NCBI GenBank assembly: GCA_024330215.1
Contig: JANDLU010000001.1
Location: 86,643 to 150,642, forward strand
Length of the DNA: 64,000 nucleotides
From: Candidatus Gaiellasilicea maunaloa
GTDB lineage: Bacteria; Actinomycetota; Thermoleophilia; Gaiellales; Gaiellaceae
Direction of reading: 5' to 3'
Shown here: positions 22,905 to 36,577 of the stretch, piece after piece
Position numbering within the stretch: position 1 is the stretch's first letter
Layout of the letters: every line of letters starts with the position of its first letter
Notes under the pieces: model-generated
Databases searched by the model: none
What the model was told of the DNA's origin: nothing
The model's input: the letters and a program-made list of their open reading frames with translations, nothing else
Made by a program: the position numbers and the translations under genes

Positions 22905-23434
22905 GCTCGCTTCCCGACCTTCCTGCGCACGACCTCGTCGCGATAGCGGATCCCCTTGCCCTTGTACGGCTCGGGCTTGCGGACGGCGCGGATCTCCGCG
23001 GCCGTCTGGCCGACCTGCTGCTTGTCGGTGCCCTTGACGGTCACCTGATTCGGCGCGGGAACCTCGAACGTGATCCCGGGGCGGGGCTTGATCACGACCG
23101 AATGCGAATAGCCGACGTTCAGCTCGAGGTCGGCACCGCGCAGCGAGGCGCGATAGCCGACGCCCTGGATCTCCAGGTGCTTCTCGAAGCCCTTGGTCAC
23201 GCCCTCGACCATGTTCGCGATCAGCGACCGTGTCAGGCCGTGCAGCGCCCGATCAGGCCCGCGCTCGGTCGGGCGGGTGACGACGATCTCGCCGTCGCCC
23301 TGCTCGATCTTCATCCGGGCCGGGACCTGCTGCGAGAGCTCGCCGAGCGGGCCGTTCACCTGGACGCGACCGGGCGAGAGCCCGATCGAGACGGTCGAGG
23401 GCACCTCGATGGGCTGTCTGCCGATCCTGCTCAC
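22901..23434 (-). CDS. rplF: 50S ribosomal protein L6
   Basis: [17 protein letters not shown]...[19 protein letters not shown]. Confidence 0.97.
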   Translation of the reverse strand: MSRIGRQPIEVPSTVSIGLSPGRVQVNGPLGELSQQVPARMKIEQGDGEIVVTRPTERGPDRALHGLTRSLIANMVEGVTKGFEKHLEIQGVGYRASLRGADLELNVGYSHSVVIKPRPGITFEVPAPNQVTVKGTDKQQVGQTAAEIRAVRKPEPYKGKGIRYRDEVVRRKVGKRA

Positions 23435-23435
23435 G

Positions 23436-23464
23436 CCTTTTCACCCCCTGCGGGGGTGAAAAGG
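23436..23464 (-). promoter_or_regulatory. Hairpin enclosing the presumptive rplF ribosome-binding region
   Basis: CCTTTTCACCCCC tgc GGGGGTGAAAAGG, 13-bp perfect arms immediately upstream of GTG. Confidence 0.7.
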
Positions 23465-23516
23465 TTAGAAAAAACGTTCTTGGAAAATGCCATAGCTTTT
23501 GTCGGTGCCTTTCTAA

Positions 23517-23551
23517 CCTTTGTTTGGTGAGCTCTGCTCACCAAACAAAGG
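23517..23551 (-). repeat. Stop-codon-spanning perfect hairpin at the rpsH 3' end
   Basis: CCTTTGTTTGGTGAGC tct GCTCACCAAACAAAGG, 16-bp arms; TGA stop at 23538-23540 in an arm. Confidence 0.85.
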
Positions 23552-23939
23552 CGATTACTTCGCCGCCGATGCCGCGCTCGGCGGCCTGGCGGCTCGTGAC
23601 GAGCCCGGTCGAGGTGGACAGGATGGCCAGGCCGAGCCCGCCGAGCACGCGCGGCAACCGGTCCTTGCGCGCATAGACCCGCCGGCCCGGGCGCGAGACG
23701 CGCTTGAGGCCGCTGATCACGCGCTGGCGGTTCTTGCCGAACTTGAGCTCGACGACGAGCGTCGAGTACGGCTGTCCCTCGACCTCGACGACGCGGAAGT
23801 CCTTGATGTAGCCCTCGTCCCGGAGCACGCGGGCAATCTCCTCCTTGATCCGGGACGTCGGCATCTGGGCGGTGTCCTGCATCGCCTTGTTGGCGTTGCG
23901 GATCCGCGTGAGCATGTCTGCGATCGGGTCAGTCAACAT
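23538..23939 (-). CDS. rpsH: 30S ribosomal protein S8
   Basis: [19 protein letters not shown]...[26 protein letters not shown]. Confidence 0.97.
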   Translation of the reverse strand: MLTDPIADMLTRIRNANKAMQDTAQMPTSRIKEEIARVLRDEGYIKDFRVVEVEGQPYSTLVVELKFGKNRQRVISGLKRVSRPGRRVYARKDRLPRVLGGLGLAILSTSTGLVTSRQAAERGIGGEVIAFVW

Positions 23940-24031
23940 TTTCTCCTCCGGAGAAACTGTTAGAGAAAGATCTGCCTCTAGTTGTCATGTGCTTTTGGAT
24001 TTTCATTCCTGTGTTTTCTAGTCTTCCCAGT

Positions 24032-24217
24032 TCACCAGGAAGACTTCGTCATGCCGGGGATCGCGCCCTGATGAGCGAGCTCGCGCAGGCAGATGCGGCA
24101 GAGGCCGAACTTCTTGAACACCGCGCGCGGGCGGCCGCAGCGGTTGCAGCGCGTGTACTGGCGCACCTTGTATTTCTGGGTGCGCTTCTGCTTGACGACG
24201 AGCGAGGTCTTGGCCAT
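24032..24217 (-). CDS. rpsZ: 30S ribosomal protein S14 type Z (zinc-binding)
   Basis: 61 aa; [38 protein letters not shown]. Confidence 0.96.
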   Translation of the reverse strand: MAKTSLVVKQKRTQKYKVRQYTRCNRCGRPRAVFKKFGLCRICLRELAHQGAIPGMTKSSW

Positions 24218-24219
24218 TC

Positions 24220-24791
<572 letters not shown>

Positions 24792-24792
<1 letters not shown>

Positions 24793-25166
24793 CACTTGGC
24801 GTCGAGCTCCTGGCCGCAGCCCTCGCGCTTGCAGACCCGCACGCGCACGAGCTCGCCCTTGATCGTCTTCTCCTTGATCCCGACGCGGGTCGGCAGCCCA
24901 CAGGTCGGGCACACGAGCATCACGTTCGAGACATCGACCGGCGCGGCCTTCTCGATCCGACCGCCCGGCGCCATCTGGACGCCGCCCATCCGGCTCGAGT
25001 CGCGAAGCGGCTTGGGCCGCGTGTGCCGCGTGATCACGTTCAGGTTCTCGACGATCACGCGCCCGTCGCCGGGGCGTGCCTCGAGGATCCGCCCCTGCTT
25101 CCCACGGTCCTTGCCGGCGAGGATCTGCACGAGATCCCCCTTCTTGATCTTCAATTTCGTTGCCAT
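24792..25166 (-). CDS. rplX: 50S ribosomal protein L24
   Basis: [39 protein letters not shown]; extra CxxC tail. Confidence 0.96.
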
Positions 25167-25197
25167 CTGCTTCCTTCTACTCTTTCTGCTCTCTCTA

Positions 25198-25224
25198 TGA
25201 CTTGTTCGCGAAGCGAAGAAGTCA
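25198..25224 (-). repeat. Stop-codon-spanning hairpin at the rplN 3' end
   Basis: TGACTT-g-TTCGC gaa GCGAA-g-AAGTCA; rplN TGA at 25222-25224. Confidence 0.6.
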
Positions 25225-25590
25225 CAGCACCTCCGGGGCCAGGCTGACGATCTTCATGAAGTTCTTCTCGCGCAGCTCTCGGGCGACGGGCCCGAAGATG
25301 CGCGTGCCCCGCGGGTTGCGGGCGGCATCGATGATCACCGCTGCGTTCTCGTCGAACGCGATCTGCGTGCCGTCGTCGCGACCGTAGGGCTTCTTCGTCC
25401 GAACGACGACCGCTTTCACGACCTCGCCCTTCTTGACCGCGCCCTGCGGTGTCGCCGACTTCACGGTACCGACGATGATGTCGCCGACCCGCGCGTACCG
25501 ACGCTTGGATCCGCCCATCACTCGGATGCAGAGTAGCTCGCGTGCACCGGTGTTGTCGGCCACGCGCAACCGGGACTCCTGCTGGATCAT
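25222..25590 (-). CDS. rplN: 50S ribosomal protein L14
   Basis: [37 protein letters not shown]. Confidence 0.97.
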   Translation of the reverse strand: MIQQESRLRVADNTGARELLCIRVMGGSKRRYARVGDIIVGTVKSATPQGAVKKGEVVKAVVVRTKKPYGRDDGTQIAFDENAAVIIDAARNPRGTRIFGPVARELREKNFMKIVSLAPEVL

Positions 25591-25771
25591 TGATCGTCAC
25601 CTCCCGTGGAGGTCGTGCCCGATCGCCGCGCAGGGTGGTGGCTGGCAAGGACGCAGGGAGCGCTCATGCCTGGATGGCATGGGCGCGACTGAGGACGCAG
25701 CCAGGCGCCGCCCTGATTCATCTCAATCGGGGCGCCCGAGCGGGTGCGAGCTGTGCGGGAGGCGACGATCA
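25591..25771. repeat. Structured operon-gap element, copy B (rpsQ to rplN) with distinct ends
   Basis: TGATCGTCACCTCCCG ... CGGGAGGCGACGATCA ends; shared core AAGGACGCAGGGAG...CGACTGAGGACGCAG. Confidence 0.7.
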
Positions 25772-26626
25772 CCTGGCCACCTCGACGATCTCGGCCAAGC
25801 GCCAGTTCTTCGACTTGGAGAGCGGCCGGGTCTCGACGATCCGGACGACATCCCCGATCTTCGCCTGGTTCGTCTCGTCGTGGGCGTGGAACTTCTTCGA
25901 CTGCCGGATCACCTTCTTGTAGCGCCGGTGCATCCCGATCGTGTCGACCTTGACGACGATTGTCTTGTCCATCGCGTCGGAGACGACGGTGCCCTGGCGC
26001 TCCTGGCGGCGACCGAGCTCTTGCACGGGCCTCGGCAGGCGAACGATGGGCTTCCGCTTGCGCGGCTTCTCGCGCTTCGGCCGGGTCCGCTCCGGGCGGA
26101 GCGAGCGAGGCAGTCGCTTCCGCTTGCGCCGAGCCTCCGGCTCGGCGCTAGGCGCAGGCGCCGGCTCGGTGACGGCGGCGGGCTCGACGGCCGCGGGGGA
26201 CTGCTCGACAACCGGAGCCTCGGCCACACGCTCGGGCTCTAGGGCAACCTCCGAGGTCGGCTCCTCTACAACCGGCTCCTCGACCGTGGCCTCGGGCTCC
26301 ACGGGGGCCTCAGGCTCGACGGCCGGCTCGGTTTCGCCGACGATCGCCGGCGCTTGCACGGGTCCGGGCTCGGACGCTTCAGCCTCGACTGGCTCCGCCG
26401 TGGTCTCGGCCTCGACGTCGGCCGCCTTCGCGGTCTCCGTCTCGAGCTGGGCGCCGGCGGCAGGAGCCTCCTGCTCCGGCACCGCGACCATCGCCTCGTC
26501 GGCCGGCGGGACGTCATCGGCAACGACAGCGTCGGCCGGAGCCTCGACGGCATCTGATTGGTCTCTAACCACGGACGCGTCAGCGTCCGTGGTTGCATCC
26601 GTGGCGCTGGTCTTCTTCTCAGCCAT
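25769..26626 (-). CDS. rpsQ: 30S ribosomal protein S17 with about 205-aa acidic then basic N-terminal extension
   Basis: C-terminal 80 aa is canonical S17 ([40 protein letters not shown]); ATG 4 nt after the rpmC stop. Confidence 0.92.
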   Translation of the reverse strand: MAEKKTSATDATTDADASVVRDQSDAVEAPADAVVADDVPPADEAMVAVPEQEAPAAGAQLETETAKAADVEAETTAEPVEAEASEPGPVQAPAIVGETEPAVEPEAPVEPEATVEEPVVEEPTSEVALEPERVAEAPVVEQSPAAVEPAAVTEPAPAPSAEPEARRKRKRLPRSLRPERTRPKREKPRKRKPIVRLPRPVQELGRRQERQGTVVSDAMDKTIVVKVDTIGMHRRYKKVIRQSKKFHAHDETNQAKIGDVVRIVETRPLSKSKNWRLAEIVEVAR

Positions 26627-26629
26627 CTG

Positions 26630-26854
26630 CTAGTTCACCTTCAGTTTTTCGATGGGCAGTTGTCGTCGGGCCTCGCGCTCGTGGCGCACGGTCAGGATGC
26701 GGGCGATCTCGCGCTTCGCGGAGCGAAGCCGGGCGCTGTTCTCGAGCGCCCCGGTGGCCGATTGGAAGCGCAGGTTGAAGAGCTCCTGGCGGGTCTCCGC
26801 CATCTTGCGGTCGAGCTCGTCGTCGGTGAGGTCGCGGAGCATCTTAGCTTTCAA
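26630..26854 (-). CDS. rpmC: 50S ribosomal protein L29
   Basis: [52 protein letters not shown]. Confidence 0.95.
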   Translation of the reverse strand: MKAKMLRDLTDDELDRKMAETRQELFNLRFQSATGALENSARLRSAKREIARILTVRHEREARRQLPIEKLKVN

Positions 26855-27269
26855 AGAGATCAGCCTCTCTTCTCACGAACTTGCTCTTCAGAGGCAGTTT
26901 CTGGCCGGCGAGGCGAAGCGCTTCCTTGGCCAGCGGCTCCGGCACGCCGGCGAGCTCGAACATGACCCGCCCCGGCTTGACGACGGCGACCCAGCCTTCC
27001 GGGGAGCCCTTGCCTGAGCCCATCCGGGTCTCGGCGGGCTTCTGGGTGAAGGACTTGTCCGGGAAGACGTTGATCCAGACCTTGCCGCCGCGCTTGATCT
27101 TGCGCGTCATCGCGATCCTGGCCGCCTCGATCTGGCGGTTCGTGAGCCAGCCGGCCTCGAGCGCCTTGATCCCGAAGTCGCCGAACTGAACCTCGGTTTG
27201 CCCACGGGAGACCCCTCGCCGGCGACCTCGATGGACCTTGCGGTGCTTGACCTTCTTCGGGAGCAGCAT
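26844..27269 (-). CDS. rplP: 50S ribosomal protein L16
   Basis: [57 protein letters not shown]. Confidence 0.97.
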   Translation of the reverse strand: MLLPKKVKHRKVHRGRRRGVSRGQTEVQFGDFGIKALEAGWLTNRQIEAARIAMTRKIKRGGKVWINVFPDKSFTQKPAETRMGSGKGSPEGWVAVVKPGRVMFELAGVPEPLAKEALRLAGQKLPLKSKFVRREADLFES

Positions 27270-28408
27270 CAGGCGTTCTCACCGCCCTGCTCGTCTGAGC
27301 CGGAGTCGTCGAGCTTCGTCTTGTCCTCGGTCTGCACCTTCGGCGTCGTCGTGTCGGGCGCGTCGGCGACCGGCGCCGGCGTCGTCGCGACATCCGGGGT
27401 GATCACCGGCTGCTCGCGACCCTCGGCGGAGACCCCCTGATCGTCGGTGCGGGGCTTCTCGACGCTCTCCTGGGGGCGCTCGGCCGGGCGATTCTGCGGG
27501 CGTGGCCGGCTCGTACCCTGGCCTCTACCGCCGGGACGGCCACTGGAGCGCGGCGCTCCTCCGCCTGGAGGCCCGCCAGGGCCGCCGCCACCGCTCGGCC
27601 GACCGCCGCCCGGACGACGCGGCTTCTTGACGAGCCCGAGTCCCTCACGATCCTGACTGCGGCCACGGCTGCTCTCGCGCGAGGCGCCGAGCCCCTCTGC
27701 GGCGCCGCCACGGCGCCGGCGGGCCTGATCCTGGTCGCCCAGCCGCGTGTCCTTGCCGGTCGTGACGCCCTCGAAGCCCTCGGGCATGATCTCGCCCTTG
27801 TTGATCCAGACCTTGACGCCGATCCGGCCGTAGGTCGTCTTCGCCTCCGCGAACCCGTAGTCGATGTCTGCGCGGATCGTGTGCAGCGGGATCCGCCCTT
27901 CGGTGTAGCGCTCCGAGCGGCTCATCTCACCGCCACCGAGTCGTCCGCCGCACTGGATCTTGATTCCCTGCGCACCGGAGCGCATCGCCGAGGCCAGCGA
28001 GCGCTTCATCGCGCGGCGGAAGCTGACGCGGTTCTGCAACTGCTCGGCGATCGACTGCGCGACGAGCTTCGCGTCCAGCTCGGGGCGCTTGATCTCATTG
28101 ATGTTGATGTGGACGTTCTTGCCCGTGATCGAGTGCAGCTCCTTGCGGAGCGCGTCCACCTCGACGCCCGACTTGCCGATCACGATTCCGGGGCGCGCTG
28201 TATAGATGTCGACCGTGATCCGCTGCTTGTCCTTGCGGATCAGGATGTCCGAGAGGCCGGCGTGGCCGAGCTTGCCGTTGATGTGGGCACGGATCTGGAC
28301 GTCCTCGAGGATGTACTGGGGAAACTCCTTCTTCCCCACGTACCAGTTCGACTTCCAGTCGTGGATGACGCCGACCCGCAGGCCGCCGGGATGGACTTTC
28401 TGGCCCAT
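27269..28408 (-). CDS. rpsC: 30S ribosomal protein S3 with about 150-aa Gly/Pro/Arg-rich then acidic tail
   Basis: [31 protein letters not shown] domain; low-complexity tail. Confidence 0.95.
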   Translation of the reverse strand: MGQKVHPGGLRVGVIHDWKSNWYVGKKEFPQYILEDVQIRAHINGKLGHAGLSDILIRKDKQRITVDIYTARPGIVIGKSGVEVDALRKELHSITGKNVHININEIKRPELDAKLVAQSIAEQLQNRVSFRRAMKRSLASAMRSGAQGIKIQCGGRLGGGEMSRSERYTEGRIPLHTIRADIDYGFAEAKTTYGRIGVKVWINKGEIMPEGFEGVTTGKDTRLGDQDQARRRRGGAAEGLGASRESSRGRSQDREGLGLVKKPRRPGGGRPSGGGGPGGPPGGGAPRSSGRPGGRGQGTSRPRPQNRPAERPQESVEKPRTDDQGVSAEGREQPVITPDVATTPAPVADAPDTTTPKVQTEDKTKLDDSGSDEQGGENA

Positions 28409-28902
28409 TAGACCGCTACTCCTTTCTCCGCCGTTTGCGTCTTGCGCTTCCGCGCCTTCGGCGCGGAAGCGCTAGGCGGATCAGCGGAGCGTGTGGCCTG
28501 TCGCCTATCGCTCGCCGCGGAACGCGGCGAGCGACCCTCCGGGGCTTCGCCCAACAGAATCGTTATGTGGCAGGTGCGCTTGAGGATCTGGCTCGCCCGG
28601 CCCCGTGCGCGCGGCCTGAACCGCTTCAGGGTCGGGCCCTCGTTCGCGTATGCCGCGGCGATCACGAGCTCGTCGCCGATCAGGCCGTGGTTCGCCTCGG
28701 CGTTCGAGACGGCCGAATGAAGCACCTTCTCGATCTCCGCCGCGACGTGGCGCTGCGTGAAACGGAGAATCGTGCGCGCCTCCGGAACGGTCCGGCCACG
28801 GACGTTCTCGAGCACGACGCGCGCCTTGCGCGCCGAGCTGCGGACCCAGCGGGCCTCGGCCTTGACCGTGACGGTGAGGTTCTGCGGCGCCTGGCTGGCC
28901 AC
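28408..28902 (-). CDS. rplV: 50S ribosomal protein L22 with C-terminal extension
   Basis: [29 protein letters not shown]...[16 protein letters not shown]; about 50-aa tail encoded over two hairpins. Confidence 0.95.
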   Translation of the reverse strand: MASQAPQNLTVTVKAEARWVRSSARKARVVLENVRGRTVPEARTILRFTQRHVAAEIEKVLHSAVSNAEANHGLIGDELVIAAAYANEGPTLKRFRPRARGRASQILKRTCHITILLGEAPEGRSPRSAASDRRQATRSADPPSASAPKARKRKTQTAEKGVAV

Positions 28903-29183
28903 TAGCGCTTCACCTTGGCCTGGCGATCGCCGGCATGGCCGCGAAAGGTCCGCGTCGGAGCGAACTCGCCGAGCTTGTGCCCCACCATCTGCTCGCTGAC
29001 GAAGACCGGCACGTGCTTGCGGCCGTCGTGGACCGCGATCGTGTGCCCGACCATTTCGGGGAAGATCGTGGACGAGCGCGACCAGGTGCGGATCATCCGC
29101 TTCTCGTTCGTGGCGTTCATCGACTCGATCCGGCTCAGCAGCCGTGCCTCGATGAAGGGGCCCTTCTTGGAGCTTCTACTCAT
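28902..29183 (-). CDS. rpsS: 30S ribosomal protein S19
   Basis: [19 protein letters not shown]...[20 protein letters not shown]. Confidence 0.97.
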   Translation of the reverse strand: MSRSSKKGPFIEARLLSRIESMNATNEKRMIRTWSRSSTIFPEMVGHTIAVHDGRKHVPVFVSEQMVGHKLGEFAPTRTFRGHAGDRQAKVKR

Positions 29184-29342
29184 GGGTCTCCTGGTGACGA
29201 TTTCGCGTCTCTGAGGTGCGAGACGCAAGCAGTGCAAGGACGCAGGGAGCGTTCATGCCTGAAGGCATGGACGCGACTGAGGACGACGCAATGCGCCGCG
29301 GATCGCGCATCAGAGACGCACTAATTGTTGCCAGGGGGCCCA

Positions 29343-29343
<1 letters not shown>
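29182..29343. repeat. Structured operon-gap element, copy C (rplB to rpsS)
   Basis: ATGGGTCTCCTGG ... CCAGGGGGCCCAT closing stem; shared core; nearly identical to copy D. Confidence 0.85.
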
Positions 29344-30185
<842 letters not shown>

Positions 30186-30186
30186 C

Positions 30187-30350
30187 AGTGGGTCTCCCGG
30201 TGACGGTTTCGCGTCTCTGGCGCGCGAGACGCAAGCAGTGCAAGGACGCAGGGAGCGTTCATGCCTGAAGGCATGGATGCGACTGAGGACGCAGCAATGC
30301 GCCGCGGATCGCGCGACAGAGGCGCCCTGACTGTTGCCGGGAGGCCCACT
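30187..30350. repeat. Structured operon-gap element, copy D (rplW to rplB)
   Basis: AGTGGGTCTCCCGG ... CCGGGAGGCCCACT 14-bp closing stem; shared core. Confidence 0.85.
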
Positions 30351-30646
30351 TAGACCTGAGCTCCTTCGAAAATCTCGATCGTGTGCCCTTCGCGGAGCTG
30401 GACGATCGCCTTCTTCCAGCCCGGCCGAGTGCCGACGGAACGCCCGCGGCGCTTCGGCTTGGCCTGGACCTTGACGATGTTCACGGCCTGGACCTTGACC
30501 TCGAAGAGCTCCTCGACGGCCTGGCGGACCTGCGTCTTGTGCGCGTCCTTGTGCACCTTGAAGGTGTACTTGCGATCGGTGATGAGGCTGTAGCTCTTCT
30601 CGGAGACGACCGGAGCGAGTAGGACCTCGTTGGGATGGAGGCTCAC
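30350..30646 (-). CDS. rplW: 50S ribosomal protein L23
   Basis: [51 protein letters not shown]. Confidence 0.97.
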   Translation of the reverse strand: MSLHPNEVLLAPVVSEKSYSLITDRKYTFKVHKDAHKTQVRQAVEELFEVKVQAVNIVKVQAKPKRRGRSVGTRPGWKKAIVQLREGHTIEIFEGAQV

Positions 30647-31278
30647 GTCGTCGCCCTCCCTTGGACGAGCGGTAGGGCCGCCTCAGTGATCAGGAGCGAG
30701 CGCGCCCAGACGACGGAGGCGACCTCGAGCTCGGACGGCACCGTGATCAGCGTCTTCGGGAGGTTGCGGAAGGACTTGATCAGCGTCTCCTCCTCCGCGG
30801 TGACGACGAGCAGGAGGGGCGCGTCCTTGGCCCAACCCTCGACGAGCGCCTTCGCCTGCTTCGTCGACGGCGAGTCGAAGGCGTCGGCCGAGAGGAGCCC
30901 GAGCGTGCCGTTTCCGGCATGACTCGACAGGGCGCCGCGGAGCGCCGAACGGCGTGCCTTCCTGTTCACCTTCTGGTCGAAGACGCGACCGACGGCGAAG
31001 GTGACGCCGCCGCCCGTGAACTGGGGCGCGCGGATGGTGCCGGCTCGGGCGCGGCCGGTGCCCTTCTGGCGCCACGGTTTCGCACGGCCGCCGGCGACGA
31101 GGCCGCGCGTCTTGACCCCGCGCGTGCCGGCGCGACGAGCGTTCAGCTCGGCACGCACGGTCTCGTGCACGACGTGCGGCTTCAGCTCGGCAGCGAAGAT
31201 CGCAGCCTCGAGCGCGACGTCCTTCTTCCCTGCCTCGTCATCTGGGCCGCCGAGGAGCGGAGCCTTGGGCGCTGCCAT
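30643..31278 (-). CDS. rplD: 50S ribosomal protein L4
   Basis: [44 protein letters not shown]. Confidence 0.97.
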   Translation of the reverse strand: MAAPKAPLLGGPDDEAGKKDVALEAAIFAAELKPHVVHETVRAELNARRAGTRGVKTRGLVAGGRAKPWRQKGTGRARAGTIRAPQFTGGGVTFAVGRVFDQKVNRKARRSALRGALSSHAGNGTLGLLSADAFDSPSTKQAKALVEGWAKDAPLLLVVTAEEETLIKSFRNLPKTLITVPSELEVASVVWARSLLITEAALPLVQGRATT

Positions 31279-31895
31279 TACTTCGCCTCCCTGATCTCGA
31301 CGATTCCGCTCTTCGGACCGGGGATCGAGCCCTTGACGAGCAGGAGGTTCTGCTCGACGTCCACTCCGTGGATGACGAGCCCGGGCTGGGTGATCCGCTT
31401 GCCGCCCATGCGCCCGGCCATCTTCTGGCCCTTGAAGACGCGCGCGGGCGTCGCGGAGGCGCCGATCGAGCCCGGCTTGCGTACGTTGTGCGAGCCGTGC
31501 GAGACGGGGCCGCGGGCGAAGTTGTGCCGCTTGATCGTGCCCTGGAAGCCCTTGCCAATCGAGATCCCGGCGATCTTGACCGCCTCACCGGGCTCGAACG
31601 CCTCGACGGTGACGGTCTCGCCGACCTGCAGCTCGCTCTGGCCGCGGAGCTCGACAAGATGACGGTGCGCCGTCGCCCCGGCCTTCGCCAGATGCCCGAG
31701 CTCCGGCTTCGAGAGCTTCCGCTCCACAACCGGCTCGTACGCGATCTGAACGGCCTCGTAGCCGTCGACCTCCTCGGTCTTCACCTGGACGACCGGACAG
31801 GGGCCGGCCTGGATCACGGTGACAGGGGTCACCTGCCCGCTCTCCGGATCGAAGACCTGCGTCATGCCGATTTTTCTGCCAAGAATGCCTTTCAT
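31278..31895 (-). CDS. rplC: 50S ribosomal protein L3
   Basis: [33 protein letters not shown]. Confidence 0.97.
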   Translation of the reverse strand: MKGILGRKIGMTQVFDPESGQVTPVTVIQAGPCPVVQVKTEEVDGYEAVQIAYEPVVERKLSKPELGHLAKAGATAHRHLVELRGQSELQVGETVTVEAFEPGEAVKIAGISIGKGFQGTIKRHNFARGPVSHGSHNVRKPGSIGASATPARVFKGQKMAGRMGGKRITQPGLVIHGVDVEQNLLLVKGSIPGPKSGIVEIREAK

Positions 31896-31926
31896 GACTA
31901 CAGACCGCTCCGGGCAGAAAAATCGG
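31867..31926 (-). promoter_or_regulatory. Long hairpin enclosing the rplC translation initiation region
   Basis: CCGATTTTTCTGCC ... GGCAGAAAAATCGG 14-bp perfect arms; loop contains the rplC ATG and upstream GGAG. Confidence 0.7.
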
Positions 31927-31965
31927 TTAGGCAATCCTCTATGACGAAAATGCGAAGCATTTTGG

Positions 31966-32274
31966 TCACAGCTTGATCTCGATATCGACGCCGGCGGGAA
32001 GATCGAGGCGCATCAGCGAGTCCACCGTCTTCGGCGTGGGGCTATGAATGTCGATCAGCCGCTTGTGCGTGCGCACCTCGAAGTGCTCGCGCGAGTCCTT
32101 GTCCTTGAACGGACTACGGATCACGCAATAGACGTTCTTCTCGGTGGGCAGGGGCACAGGCCCGGTGATCGTCGCACCGGTGCGCTGGGCCGTCTCCACG
32201 ATCTGCGAGGCGGAGCGGTCCAGTTGCTGGTGGTCATAGCCCTTGAGCCGGATCCGGATCTTCTGTTGCGCCAC
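31966..32274 (-). CDS. rpsJ: 30S ribosomal protein S10
   Basis: [50 protein letters not shown] start. Confidence 0.96.
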   Translation of the reverse strand: MAQQKIRIRLKGYDHQQLDRSASQIVETAQRTGATITGPVPLPTEKNVYCVIRSPFKDKDSREHFEVRTHKRLIDIHSPTPKTVDSLMRLDLPAGVDIEIKL

Positions 32275-32294
32275 GAGTTTCCCTGGTCCCTTCG

Positions 32295-33485
<1,191 letters not shown>

Positions 33486-33486
33486 G

Positions 33487-33511
33487 CCTTTTTTACCTCC
33501 GGTAAAAAAGG
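33487..33511 (-). promoter_or_regulatory. Hairpin presenting the tuf Shine-Dalgarno in loop and stem
   Basis: Minus strand CCTTTTTTACC GGA GGTAAAAAAGG directly before ATG; GGAGG spans loop and stem. Confidence 0.75.
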
Positions 33512-33525
33512 TTAGGAAAAAAAAC

Positions 33526-35615
<2,090 letters not shown>

Positions 35616-35616
<1 letters not shown>

Positions 35617-36086
35617 TACCAGCGGTAGTGGGCGAAGGCCTTGTTGGCCTGTGCCATCCGGTAGATGTCGTCCTTCTTCTTGAACGCGCCGCCCTGCTGG
35701 TTGATCGCGTCCATCAGCTCACCGGCGAGCTTCTGCTCCATCCCCTTCTCGCGCCGGTCGCGCGAGAACTGGACGAGCCAGCGGATCGCAAGCGTGCGCG
35801 CACGCCGCTGCGGCACCTCCATGGGCACCTGGTAGTTGGCGCCGCCGACCCGGCGCGACTTGACCTCGAGCACCGGCGTCACGGTCTTGACCGCTGCCTC
35901 GAGGGCCTCGACGGCACCCTTGCCGGTCTTCTCGGAGACGATCGCAAGCGCGTCGTAGACCAGCCGCTCGGCGGTCGAGCGCTTGCCGTCCAGCATCACG
36001 GCGTTGATGACCTGCGTCACGAGCTGGGAGCTGTGAACGGGATCGGCGACGAGCGCGCGCGGGGTGATCTCTGCGCGACGGGGCAT
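35616..36086 (-). CDS. rpsG: 30S ribosomal protein S7
   Basis: [47 protein letters not shown]. Confidence 0.97.
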
Positions 36087-36454
36087 CAGGTGCGCTTCGC
36101 TCCGTACTTGGAGCGGCCCTGCTTGCGGTCGGAGACGCCCGACGTGTCGAGCGCGGCGCGGATCACCTTGTAGCGGATTCCGGGCAGGTCCTTGACGCGG
36201 CCGCCGCGGATCAGGACGACCGAATGCTCCTGAAGGTTGTGCCCCTCGCCGGGAATGTAGACAGTGACCTCCATCTGGTTCGTCAGCCGGACGCGCGCGA
36301 CCTTCCGCAGGGCCGAGTTCGGCTTCTTCGGAGTCGTCGTGTAGACGCGCGTGCAGACGCCGCGCTTTTGCGGCGCCCCGCGCAGCGCAGGGGTCTTCGT
36401 CTTCGCCTGCGGCGACTGACGGCCCTTGCGGACGAGCTGATTGGTGGTCGGCAC
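36086..36454 (-). CDS. rpsL: 30S ribosomal protein S12
   Basis: [58 protein letters not shown] start. Confidence 0.97.
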   Translation of the reverse strand: MPTTNQLVRKGRQSPQAKTKTPALRGAPQKRGVCTRVYTTTPKKPNSALRKVARVRLTNQMEVTVYIPGEGHNLQEHSVVLIRGGRVKDLPGIRYKVIRAALDTSGVSDRKQGRSKYGAKRT

Positions 36455-36577
36455 TGATCTCCTCTGAACTTCGAGCTGCACACACGACAACGGTCGGCAG
36501 GGCTCGACGACGCCCTGGCCAACCGGACAGCGGATGGTAGCGGACGCGAGGTGGGCTCGCAAACGGAGCCGTTGCGC

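Noticed and set aside
29235-29291. CUGAGGA in the element core resembles the hammerhead CUGANGA box
   Set aside because: No GAAA box or NUH cleavage site in the required arrangement could be placed; treated as coincidental.
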